Assembly (NCBI GenBank): GCA_025361665.1 | Contig: JANYKF010000073.1 | Location: 1-7,425 of the forward strand | DNA length: 7,425 nt | Source of the DNA: Clostridiaceae bacterium | Lineage (GTDB): Bacteria > Bacillota > Clostridia > DSM-8532 | Direction of reading: 5' to 3' | In this document: positions 1-6,480 of the stretch, one piece after another | Layout: every line of letters starts with the position of its first letter | How positions within the stretch are numbered: the first letter of the stretch is position 1 | Translations under genes and position numbers: made by a program | Notes under the pieces: generated by a model | What the model was told of the DNA's origin: nothing | Seen by the model: only the letters and a program-made list of their open reading frames with translations | Database searches by the model: none

Positions 1-20
1 GCATCATCCTTGGATTGTGA
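1..20 (+). CDS. Possible 3' end of the upstream gene (cdsA by context)
   Basis: In the third frame the window opens with codons for Ile-Ile-Leu-Gly-Leu followed by TGA at 18-20, leaving 13 bases before dxr. A short hydrophobic tail would fit the membrane protein CdsA (phosphatidate cytidylyltransferase), which commonly precedes dxr in the frr-uppS-cdsA-dxr-rseP order. Five residues cannot identify a gene. The other two forward frames also hit stops (25-27 and 35-37), so the frame choice rests on context only. Confidence 0.25.
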
Positions 21-33
21 GGATTGACTGTCC

Positions 34-1194
34 ATGACGAGAAAGATTGCGATACTCGGTTCCACCGGTTCAATCGGCATCCAGGCACTGGAAGTGTGCG
101 CCCACATCGGGATTGAAGTGGTCTCGCTGGCGGCCGGTTCGAACATCGGGTTGCTGGAGGAACAGATTCGCCGATACAAGCCGAAATTCGCCGCCGTGGC
201 TGATGAAGCGCTTGCCCGCCTGCTGGCGGTGGCGGTGGCGGATACGGATACGCGCGTTGCGGGGGGGGCGGCCACGCTGCTGGAGGCTGTGACCCTTCCG
301 GAAATCGACATGGTGCTTGTGTCCGTGGTCGGTTCTGCCGGCCTGGCACCAACCATGGCGGCACTTCAGGCAGGAAAGCGGATCGCGCTGGCCAACAAGG
401 AAACCCTCGTGGCTGCCGGAAGCCTGATCATGCCTTTGGCCCGTGAACGGCACCTGGAAATCCTTCCCGTGGACAGCGAGCATTCCGCGCTGTTCCAGGC
501 ACTTGCGGGCAATCGGGCCCAGGATGTCGAAAAGCTGCTGCTGACCGCATCGGGAGGCCCATTCCGCGGATTCACGGCGGATGCGCTGGAACGGGTGACG
601 CGTGAACAGGCCCTGAAGCATCCGAACTGGTCCATGGGCAGCAAAATCACCGTGGACTCCGCCTCCATGATGAACAAGGGGCTGGAGGTCATCGAAGCCC
701 ACTGGCTGTTCGATGTGCCGGTGGATGACATCGAGGTGCTGGTTCATCCGCAGAGCATCATCCATTCCCTCGTGTCATACCGGGACGGTTCCACGATGGC
801 GCAGCTGGGCGCACCGGACATGCGGATCCCGATCCAGTTGGCCATGACCTGGCCGGAGCGCCATGCCAACCCGTTCCGAAGGTTTTCATTGACGGAGGTG
901 GGGAATCTCACCTTCGAGCAGCCGGACACGACTGTTTTTCGCTGCCTGCCCCTCGCGTACGCGGCCATTCGATGCGGTGGCACAATGCCTGCCGTCATGA
1001 ACGCAGCGAATGAGGCCGCTGTGGAGGCCTTTCTGGGAAACCGTCTCCCGTTCGCACGCATACCCGATGTGGTGCGGCAGGTGATGGAATCCCACGTTCC
1101 GGACATGAGGCCGACACTTGAATCCATCGCCGATGCGGATCGGGAGGGACGGACCCTGGCAAATGAGGCATTCCGTCATTTGAAAAAGGAGTAA
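34..1194 (+). CDS. dxr: 1-deoxy-D-xylulose 5-phosphate reductoisomerase (Dxr/IspC)
   Basis: This enzyme catalyses the NADPH-dependent rearrangement and reduction of 1-deoxy-D-xylulose 5-phosphate to 2-C-methyl-D-erythritol 4-phosphate, the committed step of the cytoplasmic MEP isoprenoid pathway. The 386-residue length is normal for the family. The N-terminal Rossmann motif GSTGSIG is at residues 9-15 and LANKETLV at 119-126. The metal-binding segment PVDSEHS holds D147 and E149, and the third metal ligand is E218 in MMNKGLEVIE. KHPNW at 195-199 belongs to the substrate-binding flexible loop. A stop at 25-27 bounds the frame, and ATG at 34 is the first start. Its ribosome binding site is weak (GAGG at 19-22), which suggests coupling to the upstream gene. 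A run of eight G lies at 261-268. The stop is two bases before rseP. Confidence 0.97.
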   Translation: MTRKIAILGSTGSIGIQALEVCAHIGIEVVSLAAGSNIGLLEEQIRRYKPKFAAVADEALARLLAVAVADTDTRVAGGAATLLEAVTLPEIDMVLVSVVGSAGLAPTMAALQAGKRIALANKETLVAAGSLIMPLARERHLEILPVDSEHSALFQALAGNRAQDVEKLLLTASGGPFRGFTADALERVTREQALKHPNWSMGSKITVDSASMMNKGLEVIEAHWLFDVPVDDIEVLVHPQSIIHSLVSYRDGSTMAQLGAPDMRIPIQLAMTWPERHANPFRRFSLTEVGNLTFEQPDTTVFRCLPLAYAAIRCGGTMPAVMNAANEAAVEAFLGNRLPFARIPDVVRQVMESHVPDMRPTLESIADADREGRTLANEAFRHLKKE

Positions 1195-1196
1195 TC

Positions 1197-2489
1197 ATGA
1201 ATCTGTTCATCGCGCTGATCGTATTGAGTCTTCTCATCCTGGTCCACGAGTTGGGCCATTTCCTGGTTGCAAAGGCTTGCGGTATCCGTGTGCTGGAGTT
1301 TTCCATGTTCATGGGGCCGAAGCTGTTCTCGTTCCGGAAGGGGGAGACGCTATACGCCCTGCGGCTGATCCCCATGGGCGGCTATGTGAAGATGGAAGGC
1401 GAGGAAGTGGCATCCGACGACCCGCGCGCATTCAACCGCCAGAAAATCTGGAAGCGGTTCCTGGTAGTTTCCGCGGGGCCCATCATGAATGTGGCGCTCG
1501 CTTTCCTGCTCATGACCGCATTTACCCTTTCCAGCGGCGTCATGACGAACCAGGTGTCCTCGGTTGGTCCGAACTCCCCGTTCACGGCCGTCGGCATGAA
1601 AGTCGGAGACCGGCTCCTGTCCTGGAACGGCCGCACCATCCACGACCTGAAGACGGACATCACCATGTTCCTGTACGGCGCGAAGAAAGCCCCGGTGGAC
1701 ATTTCCTGGGAATCCGCCGACGGGTCCCGGCATAGCGCCGAGATGACGCTCTACAAGACCCAGCCGGTGTTCCGGCTTGGTTTTTCTCCTTTGATCGAGG
1801 CCGGAGCCGCCACAAACATCATTGACATGATCGAGCCGGGTTCTCCAATGCAGCTTGCGGGTCTGAAACACGGAGACCGCATCGTGAAGATCGACGGCCT
1901 GGACGTTTCCAACCGGAATGAAATCGTGGCCTATCTCAACGGCGGCCGCGGGGAGGGCAATCCGGCCGTGACCCTCACCGTCCGGCGAAACGAACAATCG
2001 CTCATCTTCCGGGACATCACCCCGTTTGTGGATTCGTTCTACACCATCGATGCCGACTTCGTCGTGGAGAAGGTCGGTTTCTTCGGGGCACTGGCTGCAT
2101 CCGGCCGATATTCGTCATCCACCATCCGTACCGTGCTCACGACGGTCGGGTGGCTGTTCACCGGCCAGATTTCCTTCAAGGACGTATCCGGACCCGTTGG
2201 CATCGTGGGCGCCATCGGCAGCGTGGTGGAACGGGAACCGACCCTGGCGGACAAACTGCTCAGCCTGGCCAGCCTGGGCGCCCTGCTCAGCCTGAACCTC
2301 GGCGTCATGAACCTGATTCCCTTTCCGGCACTGGACGGCAGCAAACTCGCCCTGCTGTTGATTGAGAAGATTCGCCGCAGGCCGCTGCCGCCTGAAAAGG
2401 AAGGGCTGATTTCCCTCATCGGGTTCTCCCTGCTAGTCCTGCTTCTGGTGGCGACCCTGTTCAATGATATTCCCCGCTGGATTCTCTGA
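1197..2489 (+). CDS. rseP: RseP/RasP-type site-2 zinc metalloprotease with two PDZ domains
   Basis: This is a membrane-embedded S2P-family protease that makes the second, intramembrane cut in substrates such as anti-sigma factors and can clear leftover signal peptides. The zinc motif HELGH is at residues 17-21 in the first membrane segment. The third ligand is D380 in the NLIPFPALDG motif (372-381), and the conserved SGPVGIVGAIG segment lies at 331-341. Membrane segments are near 1-24, 90-113, 355-376 and 405-422. Two PDZ-like segments are visible, roughly 117-185 (core around VGDRLLSWNG) and 205-275 (core around HGDRIVKIDGLDV), as in E. coli RseP. B. subtilis RasP has one. Length 430 is normal. 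The ribosome binding site AAGGAG (1186-1191) overlaps the end of dxr, so translation is probably coupled. The last twelve codons are duplicated just downstream. Confidence 0.96.
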   Translation: MNLFIALIVLSLLILVHELGHFLVAKACGIRVLEFSMFMGPKLFSFRKGETLYALRLIPMGGYVKMEGEEVASDDPRAFNRQKIWKRFLVVSAGPIMNVALAFLLMTAFTLSSGVMTNQVSSVGPNSPFTAVGMKVGDRLLSWNGRTIHDLKTDITMFLYGAKKAPVDISWESADGSRHSAEMTLYKTQPVFRLGFSPLIEAGAATNIIDMIEPGSPMQLAGLKHGDRIVKIDGLDVSNRNEIVAYLNGGRGEGNPAVTLTVRRNEQSLIFRDITPFVDSFYTIDADFVVEKVGFFGALAASGRYSSSTIRTVLTTVGWLFTGQISFKDVSGPVGIVGAIGSVVEREPTLADKLLSLASLGALLSLNLGVMNLIPFPALDGSKLALLLIEKIRRRPLPPEKEGLISLIGFSLLVLLLVATLFNDIPRWIL

Positions 2490-2527
2490 CAGCGACCCTG
2501 TTTAATGATATTCCCCGCTGGATTCTC
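2451..2527 (+). repeat. Tandem duplication of the rseP 3' end (36-base copies, period 41)
   Basis: Bases 2451-2486, the last twelve sense codons of rseP, recur at 2492-2527 with one difference (C at 2462, T at 2503). Copy 1 is followed by TGACA, including the rseP stop, and copy 2 by CTGCA leading into the ispG ribosome binding site. Because 41 is not a multiple of three, copy 2 is out of frame with rseP and lies in the gap before ispG. It looks like a recent tandem duplication by slippage or unequal recombination. It also creates an ATG at 2505 in frame with ispG, which is a likely source of start-site misannotation. Confidence 0.95.
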
Positions 2528-2532
2528 CTGCA

Positions 2533-2546
2533 GGAGGAAACCGATG
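2533..2546 (+). promoter_or_regulatory. Ribosome binding site that fixes the ispG start
   Basis: GGAGG at 2533-2537 lies six bases before ATG 2544. The 14 bases from GGAGG through the ATG are identical to those at the nrdR start (3706-3719). The alternative in-frame ATG at 2505 lies inside the duplicated rseP tail without a good ribosome binding site, so 2544 is preferred. Confidence 0.85.
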
Positions 2547-3677
2547 CCGCATCTATACAGCTTCCCGCCAACCCGGAGAAAAAGCCGTTCCATCTCGGTG
2601 GGCGGTCTCCGGATCGGCGGTGGTGCACCGGTCAGTATCCAATCCATGACGAACACCCGCACCTCGGATGTGGAGGCGACGGCTGCACAAATCTGCGCCC
2701 TTCGGGAAGCCGGCTGCGACCTCGTCAGGCTGGCCGTGCCGGACATGGCGGCGGCGGACGCGATTTCCGCCATCAAAGCCCGCATCGGCATACCGCTGGT
2801 GGCCGACATCCATTATGACTGGCGTCTGGCAATCGCCTGCATGCGCAACGGGGCGGACAAGATCCGCCTGAACCCCGGCAACATCGGCGGCACGGACCGG
2901 GTGCGCGAAGTAGCCTCTGTGGCAAGGGAGCTGCATGTTCCCATCCGGGTCGGCGTCAATGCGGGTTCTCTTGAGAAAGGCCTGCTGGAACGGTATGGCG
3001 GGATTTGCCCGGAAGCGCTCGTGGAAAGTGCGATGTCCCATGTCCGCACCCTGGAGGCGCAGGATTTCGGAGACATCATCATTTCAGTGAAATCATCCAA
3101 TGTGCCCCTGTCGCTCGCGGCACACCGGCTCCTGGCGAAGGAGACGGATTATCCGCTGCATGTCGGCATCACGGAAGCCGGCACGGTCTATCGCGGGACG
3201 GTCAAGAGCGCGGTAGGCATCGGCGCCTTGCTCCTGGATGGCATCGGCGACACCATACGGGTTTCACTGACCGGCGATCCGGTCGAGGAAGTCAGGGCGG
3301 CAAAAGAAATCCTGAGGGCATGCGGTTTATACAGGAAGGGGATTGAATTCATCTCATGCCCCACCTGCGGGCGGACGGAAATCAATTTGATTGCGATCGC
3401 GGAAAAAGTGGAACAAGCACTTGAGGGGATGAATGTCTCCTTGAAAGTGGCAATCATGGGCTGCGGCGTCAATGGACCCGGGGAGGCGCGCGATGCCGAC
3501 ATCGGCATAGCCGGCGGCAAGGGGGGGGCGGTGCTTTTCCGGAAAGGGGAAATCATCCGGAAAATCCCGGAGGGTTCCATCGTGGAGGAACTGGTGGCCG
3601 AAGTCCGAAGGATGGCTGATACGATGCCCTCAGGCCAGGATGCGAGTGAACGGAAAAACTGCGTGGATACTGACTGA
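2544..3677 (+). CDS. ispG: 4-hydroxy-3-methylbut-2-enyl-diphosphate synthase (IspG/GcpE)
   Basis: This is a [4Fe-4S] enzyme of the MEP pathway. It reductively converts 2-C-methyl-D-erythritol 2,4-cyclodiphosphate to 4-hydroxy-3-methylbut-2-enyl diphosphate, the penultimate step. The 377 residues match the two-domain bacterial form: a TIM-barrel N-terminal part followed by the iron-sulfur domain. Cluster ligands are visible as C272 and C275 in ISCPTCGRTE, C307 in MGCGVNGPGE, and E314, seven residues after C307 as in the known structures. Other conserved segments are SIQSMTNT near the N-terminus, VADIHYDW and IRLNPGNIG. The conserved GGKGG segment after the last cysteine is encoded across a run of eight G (3521-3528). 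The tail after about residue 355 is polar and probably variable. It shares the operon with dxr, and the gap to nrdR is 39 bases. Confidence 0.97.
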   Translation: MPHLYSFPPTRRKSRSISVGGLRIGGGAPVSIQSMTNTRTSDVEATAAQICALREAGCDLVRLAVPDMAAADAISAIKARIGIPLVADIHYDWRLAIACMRNGADKIRLNPGNIGGTDRVREVASVARELHVPIRVGVNAGSLEKGLLERYGGICPEALVESAMSHVRTLEAQDFGDIIISVKSSNVPLSLAAHRLLAKETDYPLHVGITEAGTVYRGTVKSAVGIGALLLDGIGDTIRVSLTGDPVEEVRAAKEILRACGLYRKGIEFISCPTCGRTEINLIAIAEKVEQALEGMNVSLKVAIMGCGVNGPGEARDADIGIAGGKGGAVLFRKGEIIRKIPEGSIVEELVAEVRRMADTMPSGQDASERKNCVDTD

Positions 3678-3716
3678 AAAACCGGCAGATAGCAGGGAGA
3701 GTGGAGGAGGAAACCG

Positions 3717-4172
3717 ATGAAATGCCCATATTGCGCAGATCAGGAGGACAAAGTCATCGATTCGCGCCCGGCGGACGACGGGACGACCATCCGCAGGCGC
3801 CGTGAATGCCTCAAGTGCCGAAAGCGCTACACCACGTACGAGAAAGTGGAAAGCCTTCCCATTCTTGTGGTCAAGAAAGACGGATCCCGGCAGGCGTATG
3901 AGCGCGAGAAGGTCCAGAAGGGTATCCTGAGGGCCTGCGAGAAGCGCAATGTGTCTGCCGATCAGCTGGAGAAGCTGGTTGACAGCATAGAAGCCCAGAT
4001 ATACAATTCCCTTGAACGGGAGATCACCACGGAGTTCATCGGGGAGCTCGTCATGGAGAAACTGCGGGATCTGGATGAAGTGGCCTACGTCCGTTTCGCC
4101 TCCGTCTATCGCCACTTCAAGGACATCAACACTTTCATGAGCGAACTGGACAAGCTTCTCAAGAGCAAATGA
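3717..4172 (+). CDS. nrdR: Transcriptional repressor NrdR
   Basis: NrdR is a nucleotide-sensing repressor that binds paired NrdR boxes upstream of ribonucleotide reductase genes and shuts them down when dATP is high. The 151 residues match the family. An N-terminal zinc ribbon has C3, C6, C31 and C34 (CPYC and CLKC), with the basic RRRRE segment just before the second pair as the DNA-contacting part. An ATP-cone domain covers about residues 48-140 (from PILVVKKDG to RHFKDINTF). The start has a strong ribosome binding site, GGAGG at 3706-3710. No ribonucleotide reductase gene is in the window, so its targets are elsewhere. Its place between ispG and a two-component pair implies co-transcription rather than a shared pathway. 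Confidence 0.97.
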   Translation: MKCPYCADQEDKVIDSRPADDGTTIRRRRECLKCRKRYTTYEKVESLPILVVKKDGSRQAYEREKVQKGILRACEKRNVSADQLEKLVDSIEAQIYNSLEREITTEFIGELVMEKLRDLDEVAYVRFASVYRHFKDINTFMSELDKLLKSK

Positions 4173-4197
4173 CCCGGCAACGGGAATCAAAGCGGGA

Positions 4198-5370
4198 GTG
4201 AACGGATTGGCAAACAGGAATGGCGATGTGAACGTCGCCGAAATCATTTTGAAAACCCGGGAAGCCATCGTGAAATGTCGCGTGGCCGTTTTTGACATCT
4301 CCGAAGGTGCGCGCCGGGAAGTTACATGGCTGCGGCAGGAGATCTCCTGCCTGCAAGCCGATGCCAGGCTGAACTCGTATGAAACCGATCGTCTTGAGCT
4401 GGAACTGAAGCGCAGCATGCTCCGGTTGTCCGAAATCACCCGCGACTACGCGAAATACACGCAGGCGGAGGTGCAGGATGCCCATGCATCCGCCGAGGCC
4501 TCCCGAATTGCGCTCGCAGTAAATGCAGAGCGGGAAAAGCAGGGTGTCGTCAGACGCAATGATTTGGAGCTCCGGACCCGAAATGCCATCGATACGGTGA
4601 ACAAGGCGCAACAGGCTGTACTGCAGGCTGAGACGGCGCTCAGGCTCCTGTCGGTCGATCTCGCCGCAGTCGGGGAACAGCTGGAATCGGCAGACAACAA
4701 GCGCCTGCTGGCCATGAAGGTGATCCAGGCGCATGAGGAGGAACGGAAAGGCATTTCCCGGGAAATCCACGACGGCCCCGCACAGGCCATGTCCAACGTG
4801 GTGCTGAAAGCAGAAATCATCGAAAAGCTGTTCGATGTCGATATCCCGAAAACCCGTGCGGAACTGGCCAACCTCAAGGCCATCACGAGAAATTCCCTGC
4901 AGGACATCCGCCGCATCATCTATGATTTGAGACCGATGTCGCTGGACGATCTGGGGCTTCGTCCAACATTGGTCAAATATGTCGAGAGCTTCATGAAAGA
5001 ATACGGCATCAACACGGAGATCTCGTTCGTGGGTGAAGATCACAGGCTGACCGACAAGACCATCATCCTTTCCGTTTTCCGGTCGATACAGGAATGTCTT
5101 TCCAATATCCGGAAACATGCACAGGCCAGTCATGTTTCCATTACCGTCGAACTCGCTCCCAAAGGTGTTTTCGTACGCATCGGCGATGACGGGAAAGAGT
5201 TTGACACAGTGCGCCTGAATCAGGATCAGCTCATGGCAGATGGCGGCTTCGGGTTGTTCGGCATGCGGGAGCGCATCGAGATGCTGGACGGCACAATGGC
5301 ATTTGACACAGCTCCGGGCAAGGGGACGATCATACGGATCATGTTGCCTTACGAAGCCAAGGAGGGATGA
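4198..5370 (+). CDS. degS: DegS-type cytoplasmic sensor histidine kinase
   Basis: This is a sensor kinase that should phosphorylate the DegU-type regulator encoded next. It has no membrane segment, so it is cytoplasmic, as in B. subtilis DegS. Residues about 15-180 are a charged, helix-rich region like the DegS coiled-coil sensor domain. The HisKA_3 phosphoacceptor segment is EERKGISREIHDGPAQ with H191, and LRPMSLDDLGLRPTL follows at 245-259. The HATPase domain has an N box with N303 in QECLSNIRKH, IGDDGKEFD at 328-336 and GFGLFGMRERIEMLDG at 350-365. The start is uncertain: GTG at 4198 gives 390 residues, TTG at 4207 has GGGAGTG at a suitable distance, and GTG at 4228 is also in frame. The C-terminus is firm. 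The stop is one base before degU. Confidence 0.93.
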   Translation: MNGLANRNGDVNVAEIILKTREAIVKCRVAVFDISEGARREVTWLRQEISCLQADARLNSYETDRLELELKRSMLRLSEITRDYAKYTQAEVQDAHASAEASRIALAVNAEREKQGVVRRNDLELRTRNAIDTVNKAQQAVLQAETALRLLSVDLAAVGEQLESADNKRLLAMKVIQAHEEERKGISREIHDGPAQAMSNVVLKAEIIEKLFDVDIPKTRAELANLKAITRNSLQDIRRIIYDLRPMSLDDLGLRPTLVKYVESFMKEYGINTEISFVGEDHRLTDKTIILSVFRSIQECLSNIRKHAQASHVSITVELAPKGVFVRIGDDGKEFDTVRLNQDQLMADGGFGLFGMRERIEMLDGTMAFDTAPGKGTIIRIMLPYEAKEG

Positions 5371-5371
5371 T

Positions 5372-6013
5372 ATGGACATCATTCGCGTGCTCATCGCGGA
5401 AGATCATGCCATGATACGGGAAGGCCTCAAACAGCTGCTGGAACTGGAGCCGGACATGAAGGTGGTGGCCGGGGTTGCGGACGGGCAACTGGCCGTGGAT
5501 TCCTATCTGGCGATGAGGCCGGACATTGTGCTGATGGACATCAACATGCCGCATAAGAACGGTCTCGAGGCCATCAAGGAAATTCGCGCCACTGATGGGA
5601 ATGCCCGTGTGATCATGCTCACCATTCACCAGGATCGGGAATACCTGTTCAAGGCACTCGACCTTGGGGCCTCGGGCTACGTGCTCAAGGATGCGGAGTC
5701 TCGCGTGCTCGTGGAGGCCATTCGCACGGTTTATTCCGGGCAGACATACATCCAGCCCAGCATGGCCCGCGAGCTGGTTACTGAATTCAAGCGTATGAAA
5801 AGCGGCGGCGACAACCCGAACCAGCTTTCCGAACGCGAAAAGGAAGTGCTCAAGCTGGTTGCGGTGGGCATGGTGAACAAGGATATTGCCGGAAAACTCT
5901 ACATCAGTGAAAAAACCGTGAAAAACCACATTTCCAGCATCTTTCGGAAGCTTGACGTGCAGGATCGCACCCAGGCGGCGGTTTTTGCCATCAAGCACCA
6001 TCTCGCGGACTGA
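5372..6013 (+). CDS. degU: DegU-type response regulator (NarL/FixJ family)
   Basis: This is a DNA-binding response regulator, presumably phosphorylated by the adjacent kinase. The receiver domain covers residues 1-120, with acidic residues E10 and D11, phosphoacceptor D56 (the same number as in B. subtilis DegU), T84 and K106. The C-terminal LuxR-type helix-turn-helix is at about 150-206, with LSEREKEVLKLVA leading into KDIAGKLYISEKTVKNHISS. The 213-residue length is normal. The start is ATG 5372, six bases after AAGGAGG (5359-5365). A longer in-frame reading upstream overlaps degS in another frame and is not credible. It is the last gene of the operon, with a strong terminator about 105 bases later. 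Its regulon cannot be read from sequence, but the next genes encode a Flp/Tad pilus. Confidence 0.95.
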   Translation: MDIIRVLIAEDHAMIREGLKQLLELEPDMKVVAGVADGQLAVDSYLAMRPDIVLMDINMPHKNGLEAIKEIRATDGNARVIMLTIHQDREYLFKALDLGASGYVLKDAESRVLVEAIRTVYSGQTYIQPSMARELVTEFKRMKSGGDNPNQLSEREKEVLKLVAVGMVNKDIAGKLYISEKTVKNHISSIFRKLDVQDRTQAAVFAIKHHLAD

Positions 6014-6033
6014 GGCGGAGCAAGAAGTCTCAG

Positions 6034-6069
6034 TCATGAATGAGACCGCACAGATAGGCTCATTCATGA
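6034..6069. repeat. Perfect 11-base inverted repeat after degU
   Basis: TCATGAATGAG at 6034-6044 is the exact reverse complement of CTCATTCATGA at 6059-6069, with a 14-base loop. It begins 20 bases after the degU stop. No T run follows, so it is not a standard terminator. It could be an mRNA 3'-end stabiliser, a first stage of the terminator region, or a protein site. An overlapping smaller stem, GTCTCA (6027-6032) with TGAGAC (6041-6046), is an alternative fold. Confidence 0.7.
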
Positions 6070-6118
6070 AAAGAGGCAATAAGATTCCTCCACAAAAGAA
6101 ATCACAAAGGATGCAGCC

Positions 6119-6171
6119 AACAGGATCCGATTCTGGAAAACCTTTCCGGATGCGGATCCTGTTTCTTTTTT
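6119..6171 (+). terminator. Strong intrinsic terminator closing the dxr-degU operon
   Basis: AACAGGATCCG (6119-6129) pairs perfectly with CGGATCCTGTT (6153-6163). Beyond a 2x2 internal loop, an upper stem of eight pairs (6132-6139 with 6143-6150, one G-U) closes on the loop ACC. A T-rich tract with six consecutive T runs to 6171. This separates the housekeeping/two-component operon from the pilus region. Confidence 0.92.
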
Positions 6172-6464
6172 CTGTCGTGGTGTTCATGCGTACGGGCTTC
6201 ATCTTCATGGCCCATTTGGGGTGGATAGGACCCAAGTCCCGGTTTGCATGGGATGAAATCACCGTATAAATGAATTGAAAGACCGATTCCGGAATGATAG
6301 GGCTGCGGTATACTGAAATCACGGAAGGCACCAAAGTCGGTGACCGAAACAAAAGGAAGAAAACACAGAAGCATGTGATGGGACATAAACACTTGACACC
6401 TGACACTGGAGCAAGGGGAGGGTATTGACATGATGAATCGGCCAGGAAACAACAAACCAAATTT
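6172..6464. other. Non-coding stretch before the pilin genes
   Basis: About 290 bases with no supportable gene, visibly richer in A/T than the genes to the left. It holds the candidate promoter at 6286-6314, the palindrome ATTCCGGAAT (6286-6295) and the dyad TCGGTGACCGA (6337-6347). Isolated TTGACA hexamers occur at 6393-6398 and 6425-6430 without a matching -10 element. A reading frame running from the degU 3' end to 6269 crosses the terminator, has no ribosome binding site and resembles no protein I recognise. If the promoter is right, the transcript has a leader of roughly 160 bases. Confidence 0.6.
6286..6314 (+). promoter_or_regulatory. Candidate pilin promoter with palindrome at the -35 position
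   Basis: TATACT at 6309-6314 is one base from the consensus -10 element. Seventeen bases upstream, where a -35 hexamer would be, the sequence is ATTCCG, a poor match. That hexamer is the first part of a perfect 10-base palindrome ATTCCGGAAT (6286-6295). A good -10 with a poor, palindromic -35 fits a promoter needing an activator, but this is inference. TATAAA at 6265-6270 with TTTGCA at 6243-6248 is a weaker alternative. Confidence 0.35.
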
Positions 6465-6472
6465 AAAGGAGG
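6465..6472 (+). promoter_or_regulatory. Intact ribosome binding site in front of the broken pilin gene
   Basis: AAAGGAGG at 6465-6472 is close to the consensus and eight bases before ATG 6481. It serves a start codon whose frame ends at the fourth codon (TGA 6490-6492). The segment from GGAGG to the ATG aligns with the equivalent segment of the intact pilin gene, showing that ATG 6481 corresponds to ATG 6782. Confidence 0.8.
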
Positions 6473-6480
6473 ATGCCGCA

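Noticed and set aside
2505..2543. Longer ispG start at ATG 2505 (13 extra residues)
   Set aside because: These codons lie inside the duplicated rseP tail, no good ribosome binding site precedes them, and ATG 2544 has GGAGG at ideal spacing.
5240..5371. Longer degU start inside degS
   Set aside because: The extra residues are the kinase gene read in another frame, with Ser/Cys/Arg-rich composition. ATG 5372 has AAGGAGG, and the receiver domain starts there.
5952..6269. Reading frame from the degU 3' end across the terminator
   Set aside because: It overlaps degU and the strong terminator, has no ribosome binding site at any internal ATG and resembles no family I recognise. The hydrophobic stretch near its end arises from the terminator T tract and following bases.
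6393..6430. TTGACA hexamers as -35 elements for the pilin region
   Set aside because: Neither TTGACA (6393, 6425) has a -10-like hexamer 15-19 bases downstream.
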